Assembly: GCF_001571245.1 (NCBI RefSeq)
Contig: NZ_BCTK01000013.1
Coordinates: 248,001-312,000 of the forward strand
DNA from: Achromobacter piechaudii NBRC 102461
Lineage (GTDB): Bacteria; Pseudomonadota; Gammaproteobacteria; Burkholderiales; Burkholderiaceae_B
DNA length: 64,000 nt
Reading direction: 5' to 3'
Under the pieces are notes generated by a model. That model searched no databases. It worked only from the letters and a program-made list of their open reading frames with translations, and was not told where the DNA came from. The position numbers were made by a program, and so were the translations under genes. Shown in pieces: positions 35,413 to 43,925 of this stretch (the stretch's first letter is position 1; each line of letters begins with the position of its first letter).

Positions 35413-35796
35413 TCAAATTCTCAAAGCCGCCCCATTCACTGGCTTGACCATCACACCCGCCAGATCCACCCCTTCCAGGCACCGCACATTGATCGCCCAG
35501 CCGGTAAAGGCTTGCTTTCCCTGCGCCAGTTCTTCAGCCGTGGGCGCGCTGGGCTTGCGAAACGGCAGTATCCCGCATCGAGGGCAGAAATAATCCCTGG
35601 CGGTTTGCGTACCCCATTGATAGACGCTCAGGTCTTCCAAGGGGGTGACCAGGCGCAGCGCGTCTGCCGGCACGCGATGGATCAGCGCACCGCGTCGTTG
35701 GCAGATTGAACAATTGCAGCTGCGGACATGATCCAGATCCATGTCGACTTCAAAGCGGCACGCGCCGCAATGGCAGGAGCCTTGATAGGTTTGCAT
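35413..35796 (-). CDS. GFA/CENP-V-domain zinc protein
   Basis: Starting at MQTYQGSCHCG (127 residues). It has the zinc-binding cysteines of the glutathione-dependent formaldehyde-activating (GFA) fold: CHCGAC near the N-terminus, CNCSIC (~30-35) and CPRC (~75). Members are small proteins of mostly unproven function, some linked to glutathione adducts. It is a single gene between the siderophore receptor and the pca block. Confidence 0.85.
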   Translation of the reverse strand: MQTYQGSCHCGACRFEVDMDLDHVRSCNCSICQRRGALIHRVPADALRLVTPLEDLSVYQWGTQTARDYFCPRCGILPFRKPSAPTAEELAQGKQAFTGWAINVRCLEGVDLAGVMVKPVNGAALRI

Positions 35797-35871
35797 GACG
35801 CGACTGCTTATTAGAGTGGGCAAGCGGGTCAGGATAGCGGATAGGGCGATCCGTAGCGCGATGGCCCCATG

Positions 35872-37266
35872 CTACGTGGACTCGGTCCCGAGCTTGGCCT
35901 GCCATTCCGCCAGCACACGGTCGCTGAGGGCGGTGGCTTGGCCCAGGTAGTTCGCCGGATCGCTCAATCGGTCGAGCTCTTCCCGGCTCAATAAATTACG
36001 CGTCGCCTCGTTTTGCGTCAATGCGTCCTGGACCGCGACTTTCAAGGTGCAGCGCCTGCGCACGGCCTCTTGCGACGCTCGTTCAATGACTTCATGCGCC
36101 TGCATCCGGCCGATTCGTGACCCCAGCGCCAACGCATACGCTTCGGCCAGGACCAGCCCGTTGGTTGCGTCCAGGTTGCGGGCCATTCTGGCCGCGTCGA
36201 CTTCAAGGCCGTCCAGCATGCTCACCGCGTGGCGCAGCGCGCCGCCAGCCAATGCGCAGATCTGCGGCAAGACGTCCCATTCCGCCTGCCATCCGCCCAA
36301 TGCGCGTTCGTGCTCCTGGACCATCGCGGACAACACCGTGGACACGAGCGGCGGCACGCGGGTCGCGGCGGCCAGGATGGCGGCGCTGCCGACGGGATTG
36401 CGCTTGTGCGGCATGGTGCTGGAGCCTCCGCGTCCCGGCCCGCCGGGTTCTGCCACCTCGGCGATTTCAGTCTGCGCCATCAGCGATACATCGCGGGCGA
36501 TCTTGCCCAACGTGCCGGTCAGTACGCCCAGCGTCGCGGCGACATTGGCCAACCGATCGCGATGCGTGTGCCAAGGCATGCCGGGTAGCGCCAGGCCAAG
36601 TTCTTCTGCGAAGGCGTGCGCGACGGCGGGGGCGGCATCGCCCAGGCTGGCCAAGGTGCCGGCCGCGCCGCCGAATTGCAGCAGCGCGATCTGCTCGGCG
36701 TCTTGCCGCAGGCGTTGCCGGCTGCGCTCCAAGGCTTCGAGCCAGCCCGCCGTCTTCAGGCCGAAGGTGGTGGGAAGCGCATGTTGCAACCAGGTCCGGC
36801 CCACGATGAGGGTGTCGCGGTGGGCGGCGGTGAGCCGCGCGCATGCCGCTTGCGCGGAGCCGATATCCTGATCCAGTTGTGCAATGGTCTGCTGGAGCTG
36901 CAAGACGAGCGCGGTATCCAGGATGTCCTGGCTGGTGGCGCCCCAATGCACGTAGCGCGCAGCCTCGGGGTCCACCTGCCGCACGGCCGCCGTCAGTTGC
37001 TTGACGAAGGGAATGGCGATGTTGCCGGCCAACATCGAGGCGGCGGCGATCTGCTCCAGGTCGAGGATGCCGTCGATATCATCGGCATGGCAGACCTCGT
37101 CGATACAACGGGCGGCGCTGTCGGGAATGACGCCGCACCGGGCCTGGGCGCGTGCCAGCGCCGCCTCCACGGCCAGCATGCGGCGCAGGGTGCCGGGGCC
37201 GGAGAACAGCCCCATGATGTCGCGGTCGGAGTAAATCTGTTCGGTCAGGCCGGATAGAGTCGTCAT
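35872..37266 (-). CDS. pcaB: 3-carboxy-cis,cis-muconate cycloisomerase
   Basis: A 464-residue fumarase/aspartase-superfamily enzyme with signature GSSTMPHKRNP (~285-295) and the N-terminal LFSGPGTLRRML segment typical of PcaB. It cyclises 3-carboxy-cis,cis-muconate to gamma-carboxymuconolactone, the step after protocatechuate ring cleavage. It is the last gene of the minus-strand pcaHGB run, 24 bp after pcaG. Confidence 0.93.
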   Translation of the reverse strand: MTTLSGLTEQIYSDRDIMGLFSGPGTLRRMLAVEAALARAQARCGVIPDSAARCIDEVCHADDIDGILDLEQIAAASMLAGNIAIPFVKQLTAAVRQVDPEAARYVHWGATSQDILDTALVLQLQQTIAQLDQDIGSAQAACARLTAAHRDTLIVGRTWLQHALPTTFGLKTAGWLEALERSRQRLRQDAEQIALLQFGGAAGTLASLGDAAPAVAHAFAEELGLALPGMPWHTHRDRLANVAATLGVLTGTLGKIARDVSLMAQTEIAEVAEPGGPGRGGSSTMPHKRNPVGSAAILAAATRVPPLVSTVLSAMVQEHERALGGWQAEWDVLPQICALAGGALRHAVSMLDGLEVDAARMARNLDATNGLVLAEAYALALGSRIGRMQAHEVIERASQEAVRRRCTLKVAVQDALTQNEATRNLLSREELDRLSDPANYLGQATALSDRVLAEWQAKLGTEST

Positions 37267-37290
37267 GGTTCGCGCCGTTCTACAACGCTG

Positions 37291-37869
37291 TCAGATGTCG
37301 AAGAAGACGGTTTCGCCGGCGCCTTGCAGCACGACATTCCAGCGCAGCAGGCCGTCGTCGGAGGCAGTTGCAATCAGCGTGGCGCGGCGCGCGGCCGGGG
37401 TCTGGCGCAGCACCCAGTCCTCGTCATTGGCTTGGGCCTCATCGGGGAAATACATGCGGGTGGACAGATGCTTGAGCAATCCACGCATGAACAGCGAGAC
37501 GACCAGATGGGGGGCTTGCAGCGCGCCGTCCGGGGCGGGAACGCGGCCGGGCTTGATCGTGGTGATGCGAAACGAGCCGTCCGGCTCCGTGGGCACGCGC
37601 CCGAATCCCGTGAAGCCCGCGGCTGCCCCTTCACTGCCGGCATGGCGCGGGTCGTCGGGGTGGCGATAGACGCCGCGTGCATCGGCTTGCCAGATCTCGA
37701 TCATGCCGTCGGGAACCGGCTTGCCCTGTCCATCGGTAACGCGGCCATGGATAGTGACCGGCGTTGCGCCCAGGTCGGGCAGGCCCGCCGTCAGGTCGGA
37801 ACAGTTCAAACCCGACAGGCCGATGTGCAGGTAGGGGCCGACGGTTTGTGAGGTGGTGGGGTAGAGCAT
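37291..37869 (-). CDS. pcaG: Protocatechuate 3,4-dioxygenase alpha subunit
   Basis: A 192-residue intradiol dioxygenase subunit. PcaG-like features are TTSQTVGPYLHIGL at the N-terminus, the GxxxPDGMIEIWQADARG block and PHLVVSLFMRGLLKHL where the beta subunit carries its iron histidines. It forms the alpha-beta protomer with PcaH, 3 bp upstream, and adds O2 to protocatechuate (intradiol cleavage). Confidence 0.96.
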   Translation of the reverse strand: MLYPTTSQTVGPYLHIGLSGLNCSDLTAGLPDLGATPVTIHGRVTDGQGKPVPDGMIEIWQADARGVYRHPDDPRHAGSEGAAAGFTGFGRVPTEPDGSFRITTIKPGRVPAPDGALQAPHLVVSLFMRGLLKHLSTRMYFPDEAQANDEDWVLRQTPAARRATLIATASDDGLLRWNVVLQGAGETVFFDI

Positions 37870-37872
37870 GCG

Positions 37873-38574
37873 TTACTCCATCGGGGTAGCGTTACGGCCG
37901 CGCAGCACGATATCGAAGCGATACCCCAGCGCGTATTCGGGCACGGTGGTTTCCCAATCGAGCGTGGCCACCAGCCGCGCGCGGGCCTTGGCGTCCGGCA
38001 CGCATTGGAAGATGGGGTCGAATTCCAGCAGCGGATCGCCCGGAAAGTACATCTGCGTGACCAGGCGCGTGGCATAGGCGCGGCCAAACAATGAAAAGTG
38101 GATGTGCTGCGGGCGCCAGCCGTTGTAGTGGTTGCCCCAGGGATAGGCGCCCGGCTTGATCGTCTTGAATTGATAGCGGCCTTGCGCATCGGTGACGGTG
38201 CGGCCTTCGCCGCTGAAATTCGGGTCCAGCGGCGCATCGTGCTGGTCGCGCTTGTGCAGGTAGCGGCCGGCGGCATTGGCCTGCCAGATTTCGATCAGGG
38301 CATCGGGCACGGGGCGCCCATTTTCATCGAGCACGCGACCCGACACGATGATGCGTTCGCCGATGGCGTCCACATTGGCGATGCGTGAAAGATCGTTGTC
38401 GCCGTTCTTGACGAAGGCGGCGCCGAACGCGGGGCCGGTGATTTCGGACAAGGTCTGCGCCACTGCAATCAGCGGTTCGTTGGGCGATCGAAGCAGGGTG
38501 GATCCATAGGGCTCGAAGCGGTAGCCGGGCTGCGTGTCCCAGAAAGGACGCCGGTACTGGGCAAGATCGGACAT
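37873..38574 (-). CDS. pcaH: Protocatechuate 3,4-dioxygenase beta subunit (iron-binding)
   Basis: A 233-residue catalytic subunit. The N-terminal PcaH-type segment (YRRPFWDTQPGYRFEPYGS) is followed by the intradiol dioxygenase core; NGWRPQHIHFS carries both iron-ligand histidines, and the Tyr ligands should lie in GRYLHKRDQHD and PGAYPWGNHY. It heads the pcaHGB run. A 10-bp hairpin separates it from the upstream TRAP genes. Confidence 0.96.
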   Translation of the reverse strand: MSDLAQYRRPFWDTQPGYRFEPYGSTLLRSPNEPLIAVAQTLSEITGPAFGAAFVKNGDNDLSRIANVDAIGERIIVSGRVLDENGRPVPDALIEIWQANAAGRYLHKRDQHDAPLDPNFSGEGRTVTDAQGRYQFKTIKPGAYPWGNHYNGWRPQHIHFSLFGRAYATRLVTQMYFPGDPLLEFDPIFQCVPDAKARARLVATLDWETTVPEYALGYRFDIVLRGRNATPME

Positions 38575-38608
38575 TGCGTAAGCTCTCCTTTGTATGGCGG
38601 TTCAAACC

Positions 38609-38634
38609 GGCCCGTTCGACGATGCGAACGGGCC
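38609..38634 (-). terminator. Hairpin between TRAP operon and pcaHGB
   Basis: GGCCCGTTCG (38609-38618) pairs with CGAACGGGCC (38625-38634) over a 6-base loop, just past the dctM-like stop on the minus strand. It could end or attenuate the TRAP/aroQ transcript before pcaH. The T-tract is weak (GGTTTG). Confidence 0.6.
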
Positions 38635-38641
38635 GCGAGGA

Positions 38642-39922
38642 TCAACCACCGAACCAGCGTGCGGGAACGATGACCAGCGCCGGAAACGCGACCATCAGGA
38701 ACATGACCAGGAATTCAGCCGCCATGAACGGCACCACCCCGCGCGTGACGTCATCCATCTTCATCTTGCCCACGCCCGCCACCACGTTGAGCACCGCGCC
38801 CACGGGCGGCGTCACCAGGCCGATGGAGTTGTTGATGATGAACAGCACGCCGAAATACACCGGGTCAATGCCGGCCGCGCGCACCAGCGGCATCAGTACG
38901 GGCGTTAGGATCAGGATGGTCGGCGTCATGTCCATGGCGGTGCCTACCACCATGACCAACACCATGATGGCCGCCATCAGCAAGATCTTGTTGCCCATGA
39001 ACGGTTGCAGCATGTCCACCACCTTGGCGGGCAGGTCGGCCACGGTGATCAGCCAGGCGCTGACCATCGCGGCGGCTATCAGGAACATGACGATGGCGCT
39101 GGTCTTGGCGGCAGATACGAACACGGCGTACAGCTGGTTGAGCTTCAGTTCGCGGTAGACCAGCGTGGACACCAGCAGCGCGTAGGTCGCGGCGACGACG
39201 GCGGCTTCGGTGGGCGTGAATACGCCCATGCGCAAACCCACCAGGATGATGACCGGCAACATCAGCGCCCATAACGCCTTGCGGAATGCGGTGCCGATTT
39301 CCTGGACGGACTTGCGCGGGGGCGGCACCAGTTTCTCGCGGCGCGCGAGCCAGAACCAGGTCAGCCACAGCGCGCCGCCGAGCATCAGCCCAGGAACGAT
39401 GGCGGCCATGAACAGCTTCGATATGGACACATTCGCCGCTACGCCAAAGATCACCAGCCCGATGCTGGGTGGGATGACGGGGCCGATCACGCCGGTGGCT
39501 GCGATCAGTCCACCCGCGGTATCTTTCCTGTGGCCGGCGCTGACCATCATGGGCAGCAGCAAGGCGGTCAACGCGGCGGCATCGGCCACGGCGGAACCGG
39601 ACAGGGCGGACAGCAGGCAGCCGGCCATGATGGTCACGTAGCCCAGGCCGCCCTTGACGTGGCCCACCAGCGCCAGCGCCAGGTCCACGATGCGGCGCGA
39701 CAAGCCGCCCACATTCATGATTTCGCCGGCCAGCATGAAGAACGGCACGGCCAGCAGGGGAAAGCTGTCGGCCCCGCCAATGACGTTCTGCGCCAGGATC
39801 TGCGAATCGAATATGTCCAGATGCCACATCAGCGCCACGCCGCTTGCCAACAGCGCGAAGGCAATGGGCACGCCCAGCGCCATGACGCCCAGCAGCGACC
39901 CCAGAAAAACAACGATGGTCAT
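38642..39922 (-). CDS. TRAP transporter large permease (DctM type)
   Basis: The ATG of MTIVVFLGSLLGVMA gives 426 residues; the frame is open upstream but inside the DctQ gene. It is a highly hydrophobic 11-13 helix protein with DctM features (VPFFMLAGEIMNVGGLSRRI; GVIGPVIPPSIGLVIFG). It couples Na+ or H+ flow to solute uptake with the small subunit, whose stop it overlaps by 4 bp. The pca and dehydroquinase neighbours suggest a quinate/shikimate or hydroxybenzoate-type substrate. Confidence 0.94.
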   Translation of the reverse strand: MTIVVFLGSLLGVMALGVPIAFALLASGVALMWHLDIFDSQILAQNVIGGADSFPLLAVPFFMLAGEIMNVGGLSRRIVDLALALVGHVKGGLGYVTIMAGCLLSALSGSAVADAAALTALLLPMMVSAGHRKDTAGGLIAATGVIGPVIPPSIGLVIFGVAANVSISKLFMAAIVPGLMLGGALWLTWFWLARREKLVPPPRKSVQEIGTAFRKALWALMLPVIILVGLRMGVFTPTEAAVVAATYALLVSTLVYRELKLNQLYAVFVSAAKTSAIVMFLIAAAMVSAWLITVADLPAKVVDMLQPFMGNKILLMAAIMVLVMVVGTAMDMTPTILILTPVLMPLVRAAGIDPVYFGVLFIINNSIGLVTPPVGAVLNVVAGVGKMKMDDVTRGVVPFMAAEFLVMFLMVAFPALVIVPARWFGG

Positions 39923-40494
39923 GTGCTTCTCCCCGGCGCGCTCTGTTGGGCGTCGTCCAGAATTTGCTTGATCTGCACGGCCTCTTCGGATTCCTGGATC
40001 ATGATCAGGTCCTGGTCGCGCAGCTTGCCGCTCAAGACACGGTAAAGGTCCACCGCGATGATCAGCCCGGCCAGTGTCGAGAACACCAGGCCCGCTGCAT
40101 ACACGATGGCGATGGGCAGGCCGCTGACCGGCGCGCTGACTTCGGCGTTGATGACGGCCTGTTCCCAACTGCCCTTGAACATCAGGCCCACGATGTAGAG
40201 CATGATGATCTGACCCACCACCAGGCAGATCTTCTTGCCCGCAGTCGGCAGCTTGGCCACCACCATGTCCATGCCCAGGTGGCCGCGTTCCTTCAGCGCG
40301 ATGACGGCGCCCAGGAAAGTCAGCCAGATGAACATCCAGCGCGAGAGTTCTTCCGACAAGGTAATGCCGGAATTGAAGCCGTAGCGCGCGACCACGTTGC
40401 CAAAGACCAGCACGACCATCGCCGCCAGCAGCAGGGCGATGGCCATCTCCAGCACGCGGCATGCGCCCGCGATGAGCCTGTCTATGAAGACCAT
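39919..40494 (-). CDS. TRAP transporter small permease (DctQ type)
   Basis: The ATG of MVFIDRLIAGACRVLE is preceded by AAGGAG and gives 191 residues. Four membrane helices are visible, with the DctQ motif SEELSRWMFIWLTFLGAVIALKE-type stretch around residues 50-72. It overlaps the DctM gene by four bases. Confidence 0.93.
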   Translation of the reverse strand: MVFIDRLIAGACRVLEMAIALLLAAMVVLVFGNVVARYGFNSGITLSEELSRWMFIWLTFLGAVIALKERGHLGMDMVVAKLPTAGKKICLVVGQIIMLYIVGLMFKGSWEQAVINAEVSAPVSGLPIAIVYAAGLVFSTLAGLIIAVDLYRVLSGKLRDQDLIMIQESEEAVQIKQILDDAQQSAPGRST

Positions 40495-40534
40495 GGGCCT
40501 GCTCCTTGCACAGAGGGATGAACGTTGCGCGTCG

Positions 40535-40978
40535 TCATGCCTTGGCTTCCCGCAGGAGGTCGACCAGCCCACGCAGCGCGGTCAGGTACGAATGCGGGCC
40601 CAGGCCTTGCACCGTGCCACGCACTGCCGGCGAAATAATCGAATGCGCGCGCCACGTTTCGCGTGCCGCGATGTTTGACATATGCACTTCCAGCGTGGGG
40701 AAAGGCATGGCCTTGATGGCGTCATGCAGCGGCACGCCGTGTTGGGTCAGGCCCGCCGGATTGACCAGCGCGCCCTGCGCCGCGTCGATGTTTTCGTGCA
40801 GGAAATCGATCAGCGCGCCTTCGTGGTTCGATTGCAGCGTCGCCAGCTCAACGCCCAGCTCGCTGGCCAGCGCCGTCAGGCGCTGATTGATTTCCGACAG
40901 GGTGGTGGTGCCGTAGATATGCGGCTCGCGGCGGCCGAACAGGTTGAGGTTCGGGCCGTGCAATACAAGGATCTTCAT
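40535..40978 (-). CDS. aroQ: Type II 3-dehydroquinate dehydratase, probably catabolic
   Basis: A 147-residue type II dehydroquinase. Conserved blocks are GPNLNLFGRREPHIYG (lid Arg and Tyr), QSNHEGALIDFLH, VNPAGLTQHGVPLHDAI and EVHMSNIAARE (active His). The usual THTSVALRDAL block is changed to TQHGVPLHDAI and the C-terminal GxGxxGY is changed to GLGPHSY, so it is a divergent form. Located inside the TRAP/pca cluster, it likely makes 3-dehydroshikimate on a route to protocatechuate rather than serving biosynthesis. Confidence 0.85.
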   Translation of the reverse strand: MKILVLHGPNLNLFGRREPHIYGTTTLSEINQRLTALASELGVELATLQSNHEGALIDFLHENIDAAQGALVNPAGLTQHGVPLHDAIKAMPFPTLEVHMSNIAARETWRAHSIISPAVRGTVQGLGPHSYLTALRGLVDLLREAKA

Positions 40979-40997
40979 GATGGATGGGCCGGTGCGT

Positions 40998-42005
40998 TTA
41001 CTTGCGGATGCGCGCGAGTTCGTCGTTGTAGAGCTTGACGATGGCGGGGTCGTAGCTGCCGGTGAAGTGATCGATGACCGGTTTGACGACCTGCTGCATG
41101 CGGACTTTTTCGCCCGGTTCGATCGTGTTGTATTGAATGCCCTTGGCTTGCAGTTCGGCCACCGCCTTCTGCGCGGCCTCGCGGCTGACCTTGCGTTGAT
41201 AGCCGCGCGCTTCGTCGGCCGATTCGTTCATCATGCGTTGCTCGGCGGGCGAGAGCTTGTCCCAGAACTTCTTGCTGACCAGCACGATGTTCGCGGCGTA
41301 GACATGGTTGGTGGCGCTGACGTATTTCTGGACTTCGTAGAACTTGTTCGACAGGATTACCGAGTACGGATTTTCCTGGCCGTCCACCGCTTTGGATTCC
41401 AGCGCGCCGTACAGTTCGGCGAACGGCATCGGCACGGGGTTGGCTTTGAATGCCTTGAACGTATCCAGGAACACCGGGTTGGGAATGACGCGGATCTTCA
41501 GCCCCGACAGGTCTTCCGGCTTGGTGATGGGATGCTTGGAGTTGGTCACGTTGCGAAAGCCCAGGTCCCAGAAGCCCAGTGCAACCAGCCCTTTCTCGGG
41601 AAGCTTGGCGATCAGCGCCTTGCCCAGCGGGCCGTCCAGCAACGCGTCGGCCTGTCCGAAGTCGGTCACGGAGAAGGGCAGGTCGATCAACCCGAATTCC
41701 TTGACGATGCCGGCCAGCGATGTGGTCGCCGGGGCCGACATTTCCTGCACGCCGCCTTGCAGACCGGACTGCTGCTGCATTTCATTGCCAAGCTGCGACG
41801 CCGGGAATTCCTTGACCTTCAGCTTGCCGCCGCTCTTGGCGGCGAGGATCTCCGCAAACTTCTGCACGCCCGCGCTGACGGGGTGATCGGTATTGTTCAG
41901 GTGGCCGAAGCGGATGGTGCGTTCCTGGACGTCTTGCGCGCTGGCCGTCATGGCGGCCGAGCATAGAACGCCCATCAAGCCCAAGCAGAAAATGCGGGTC
42001 TTCAT
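40998..42005 (-). CDS. TRAP transporter periplasmic binding protein DctP-1
   Basis: The start MKTRIFCLGLMGVL with an AAGAAG ribosome site gives 335 residues; the upstream in-frame extension is in the divergent promoter. The signal peptide ends ASAQ. The mature part is a DctP fold with LGFWDLGFRNVTNSK and the substrate-carboxylate Arg in GLKIRVIPNPVFLD. First gene of the dctP-aroQ-dctQM run and divergent from the IclR-1 gene. It is strongly similar to DctP-2 at 43926. Confidence 0.94.
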   Translation of the reverse strand: MKTRIFCLGLMGVLCSAAMTASAQDVQERTIRFGHLNNTDHPVSAGVQKFAEILAAKSGGKLKVKEFPASQLGNEMQQQSGLQGGVQEMSAPATTSLAGIVKEFGLIDLPFSVTDFGQADALLDGPLGKALIAKLPEKGLVALGFWDLGFRNVTNSKHPITKPEDLSGLKIRVIPNPVFLDTFKAFKANPVPMPFAELYGALESKAVDGQENPYSVILSNKFYEVQKYVSATNHVYAANIVLVSKKFWDKLSPAEQRMMNESADEARGYQRKVSREAAQKAVAELQAKGIQYNTIEPGEKVRMQQVVKPVIDHFTGSYDPAIVKLYNDELARIRK

Positions 42006-42060
42006 CGTTGTCTTCTTCCTGATTTTTGGAATGTTCTCGATGTCTTGGATGACTCGGTAG

Positions 42061-42092
42061 TGGAATGTAATTCCGAGTGGAATAGTTTTCCA
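42061..42092. promoter_or_regulatory. Tandem IclR-type operators between dctP-1 and iclR-1
   Basis: Two adjacent 15-bp near-palindromes, TGGAATGTAATTCCG (42061-42075) and TGGAATAGTTTTCCA (42078-42092), have centres 17 bp apart. Both resemble the E. coli IclR consensus TGGAAATNATTTCCA. They sit in the 129-bp spacer between divergent dctP-1 and IclR-1, where a local IclR regulator is expected to bind. Confidence 0.65.
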
Positions 42093-42134
42093 CCTAGGGT
42101 TATCATCCATTACCCCATTACTTGTTGAGATGAC

Positions 42135-42956
42135 ATGGCCGGAGTCCTCGAACGCGCGCTCGCCGTCATGGAGCACCTATCCTCCAGACCCGAAGGCGTG
42201 CCGCTAGCCTCGCTTGCGCAGCAGTTGGAAATCCCACAAAGCGCCGCCCATCGCTTGCTGACGGACCTGTGCCGTTGCGGCTATGTCAGGCAGATCCGCG
42301 ATCACGGTGACTATGCGCTGACGGCACGCGTCGCCTCTATCGGTCTGAGCTATCTGGCTGCCACCGGCATCGTCGATATCGCCCAGCCGCTGGTCGACCG
42401 GCTTGCCGACATTTCGGGCGAACTGGTGCGGTTGGCCATCGTCGACAACGAGCGGCTCACCTGGGTGGCCAAAGCGCAAGGCGCGCGCCATGGCCTGCGC
42501 TATGACCCTGAAATGGGCTCGGACGCCAGGCTGTCTTGCAGCGCTTCCGGGCATGCATGGATGTTGACGATGTCGGACGAGCGCGCGCTGGATCTGGTGT
42601 CGCGGCAAGGCTTCGGATCGCCCTCTGAATACGGGCCGAACGCGCCGACCACGATCGCGGCGCTGACGAAAATGCTGCATGCGGGCCGCAAGCGCGGCTA
42701 CGCAATGATCAACGAAGTGTTCGCGCCGGGCATGACGGCCATGGCGGCGCCAGTGCAGCGCAAGGGTGAAGACGCCATCGGCGTGCTCAGTATCGCGGGC
42801 CCGGCCATGCGGCTGACCGAAGCGCGCATGGTGGAGCTAGGCCCGCACTTGCTGGCAGCCACGGAAGAACTGGCGCTGGCCAGCTTGGCCTCCCCGATGT
42901 TTCGCAAGCGTTTCCCCATGCAGGGCCGCAACGCCGACGAGGATACGGTCAAGTAA
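42135..42956 (+). CDS. IclR-family transcriptional regulator 1
   Basis: A 273-residue regulator: winged HTH (~5-62, recognition region PQSAAHRLLTDL) and an IclR effector domain (~80-250, with GMTAMAAPVQRKGEDAIGVLSIAGP). Divergent from the TRAP/aroQ genes, it probably controls them, and perhaps pcaHGB, in response to the imported compound or a metabolite. Its 3' end overlaps that of IclR-2 by 8 bp, tail to tail. The two proteins are clear paralogs. Confidence 0.93.
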   Translation: MAGVLERALAVMEHLSSRPEGVPLASLAQQLEIPQSAAHRLLTDLCRCGYVRQIRDHGDYALTARVASIGLSYLAATGIVDIAQPLVDRLADISGELVRLAIVDNERLTWVAKAQGARHGLRYDPEMGSDARLSCSASGHAWMLTMSDERALDLVSRQGFGSPSEYGPNAPTTIAALTKMLHAGRKRGYAMINEVFAPGMTAMAAPVQRKGEDAIGVLSIAGPAMRLTEARMVELGPHLLAATEELALASLASPMFRKRFPMQGRNADEDTVK

Positions 42957-43782
42957 TCGAGGCCGCGTCGGCGCTGGCGGGCCCGTTGCCCCAGGTGCCC
43001 ACGCGGGCCGAGCGCAGCAGGGGCGACGCCTCGCCCGCTTGCGCCAATTCTCCGGCCGCGCGCAGCAGCGCAGGCCCGAACTTTTCCATCGCCTTCACGG
43101 TCAGCCGTTGCGACGGCCCCGCCACCACCAGGATGCCGGTGCTGGCGTGGCCGGGACGGCGTATGGGCGCGGCCATTGCGCTCATTCCGGCGGCGTAGAC
43201 GTCTTGCAGGATGCTGTAGCCGCGACGGCGGTGGGCATCCAGGCTGGCCAGCAGCGCGCGGATTGACGTAGGCGCGTTGGGGCCGAAGTCGCGCGGCTTG
43301 CCCAGCCCCTGTTCCGTGACATAAGCGATGGCCTGGTCTTCCGGCAGGGTCATCAACCACGCGTGGCCCGCCGCGCTGCACGACAGCCGCAGGTCTATAC
43401 CCATATCGGGGTCGTAGAGCAGTCCTGATTTTGCGCCCTGCGCCTTGGCCACCAAGGTCAGCCGCTTGCCGTCCACGATGGCCAGGCGCACCAGTTCTCC
43501 GGTGGCCAAAGCGAAGCGGTCGATGACCGGTTGCGCGATGTCCACTACGCCGGAGCGCCCCAGAAAACTCAGCCCCATCGAGGCCAGCTTGGTCGTCAGC
43601 GCATATTCTCCGCGCACCGGCGTCTGCCGCACATAGCCGTACTTCATCAGTTCATGCAGCGTGCGATGGCAGCCGCTGCGCAACTGATTCAAGTCGTCGG
43701 CAACAGTGGCCAGCGCCACGCCGTCAGGGTGCTGGGCCAAGTATTCCAGCAACGCCAGTGTTTTTTCAATCGCCCCGCTCAT
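42949..43782 (-). CDS. IclR-family transcriptional regulator 2
   Basis: A 277-residue paralog of IclR-1 with shared blocks VDIAQPVIDRF, GELVRLAIVDG, VAKAQGAKSGLLYDPDMG and FGPNAPTSIRALL, but a different recognition region (LRSGCHRTLHEL). It is convergent with IclR-1 and divergent from the DctP-2 gene, whose promoter region has a large perfect inverted repeat. It probably controls dctP-2 and the gene after it. Confidence 0.93.
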   Translation of the reverse strand: MSGAIEKTLALLEYLAQHPDGVALATVADDLNQLRSGCHRTLHELMKYGYVRQTPVRGEYALTTKLASMGLSFLGRSGVVDIAQPVIDRFALATGELVRLAIVDGKRLTLVAKAQGAKSGLLYDPDMGIDLRLSCSAAGHAWLMTLPEDQAIAYVTEQGLGKPRDFGPNAPTSIRALLASLDAHRRRGYSILQDVYAAGMSAMAAPIRRPGHASTGILVVAGPSQRLTVKAMEKFGPALLRAAGELAQAGEASPLLRSARVGTWGNGPASADAASIT

Positions 43783-43820
43783 TGCACGCTCCTGAGGTTT
43801 GACGCGGTGAAAATTGCGCG

Positions 43821-43856
43821 CCGTTCAAATTTTGAATTTGGCCAAAATTTGAACGG
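43821..43856. promoter_or_regulatory. Perfect 14-bp inverted repeat, operator candidate for IclR-2
   Basis: CCGTTCAAATTTTG (43821-43834) and its exact complement (43843-43856) flank an 8-base spacer, in the 143-bp gap between divergent iclR-2 and dctP-2. TTGAAC within the right arm and TATGCT at 43874-43879 could be a weak promoter for dctP-2, so binding would overlap the -35. Unrelated in sequence to the IclR-1 operator. Confidence 0.65.
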
Positions 43857-43925
43857 TATTCAAAATTATGCCCTATGCTCGCAGCCACTATTTCGTTGCC
43901 GACACCAACCGAGAGAGGGGTTGCG

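Noticed and set aside
35234-35482. 82-codon minus-strand ORF between receptor and GFA genes
   Set aside because: It overlaps the GFA gene end in another frame and crosses two hairpins; no start signal or family.
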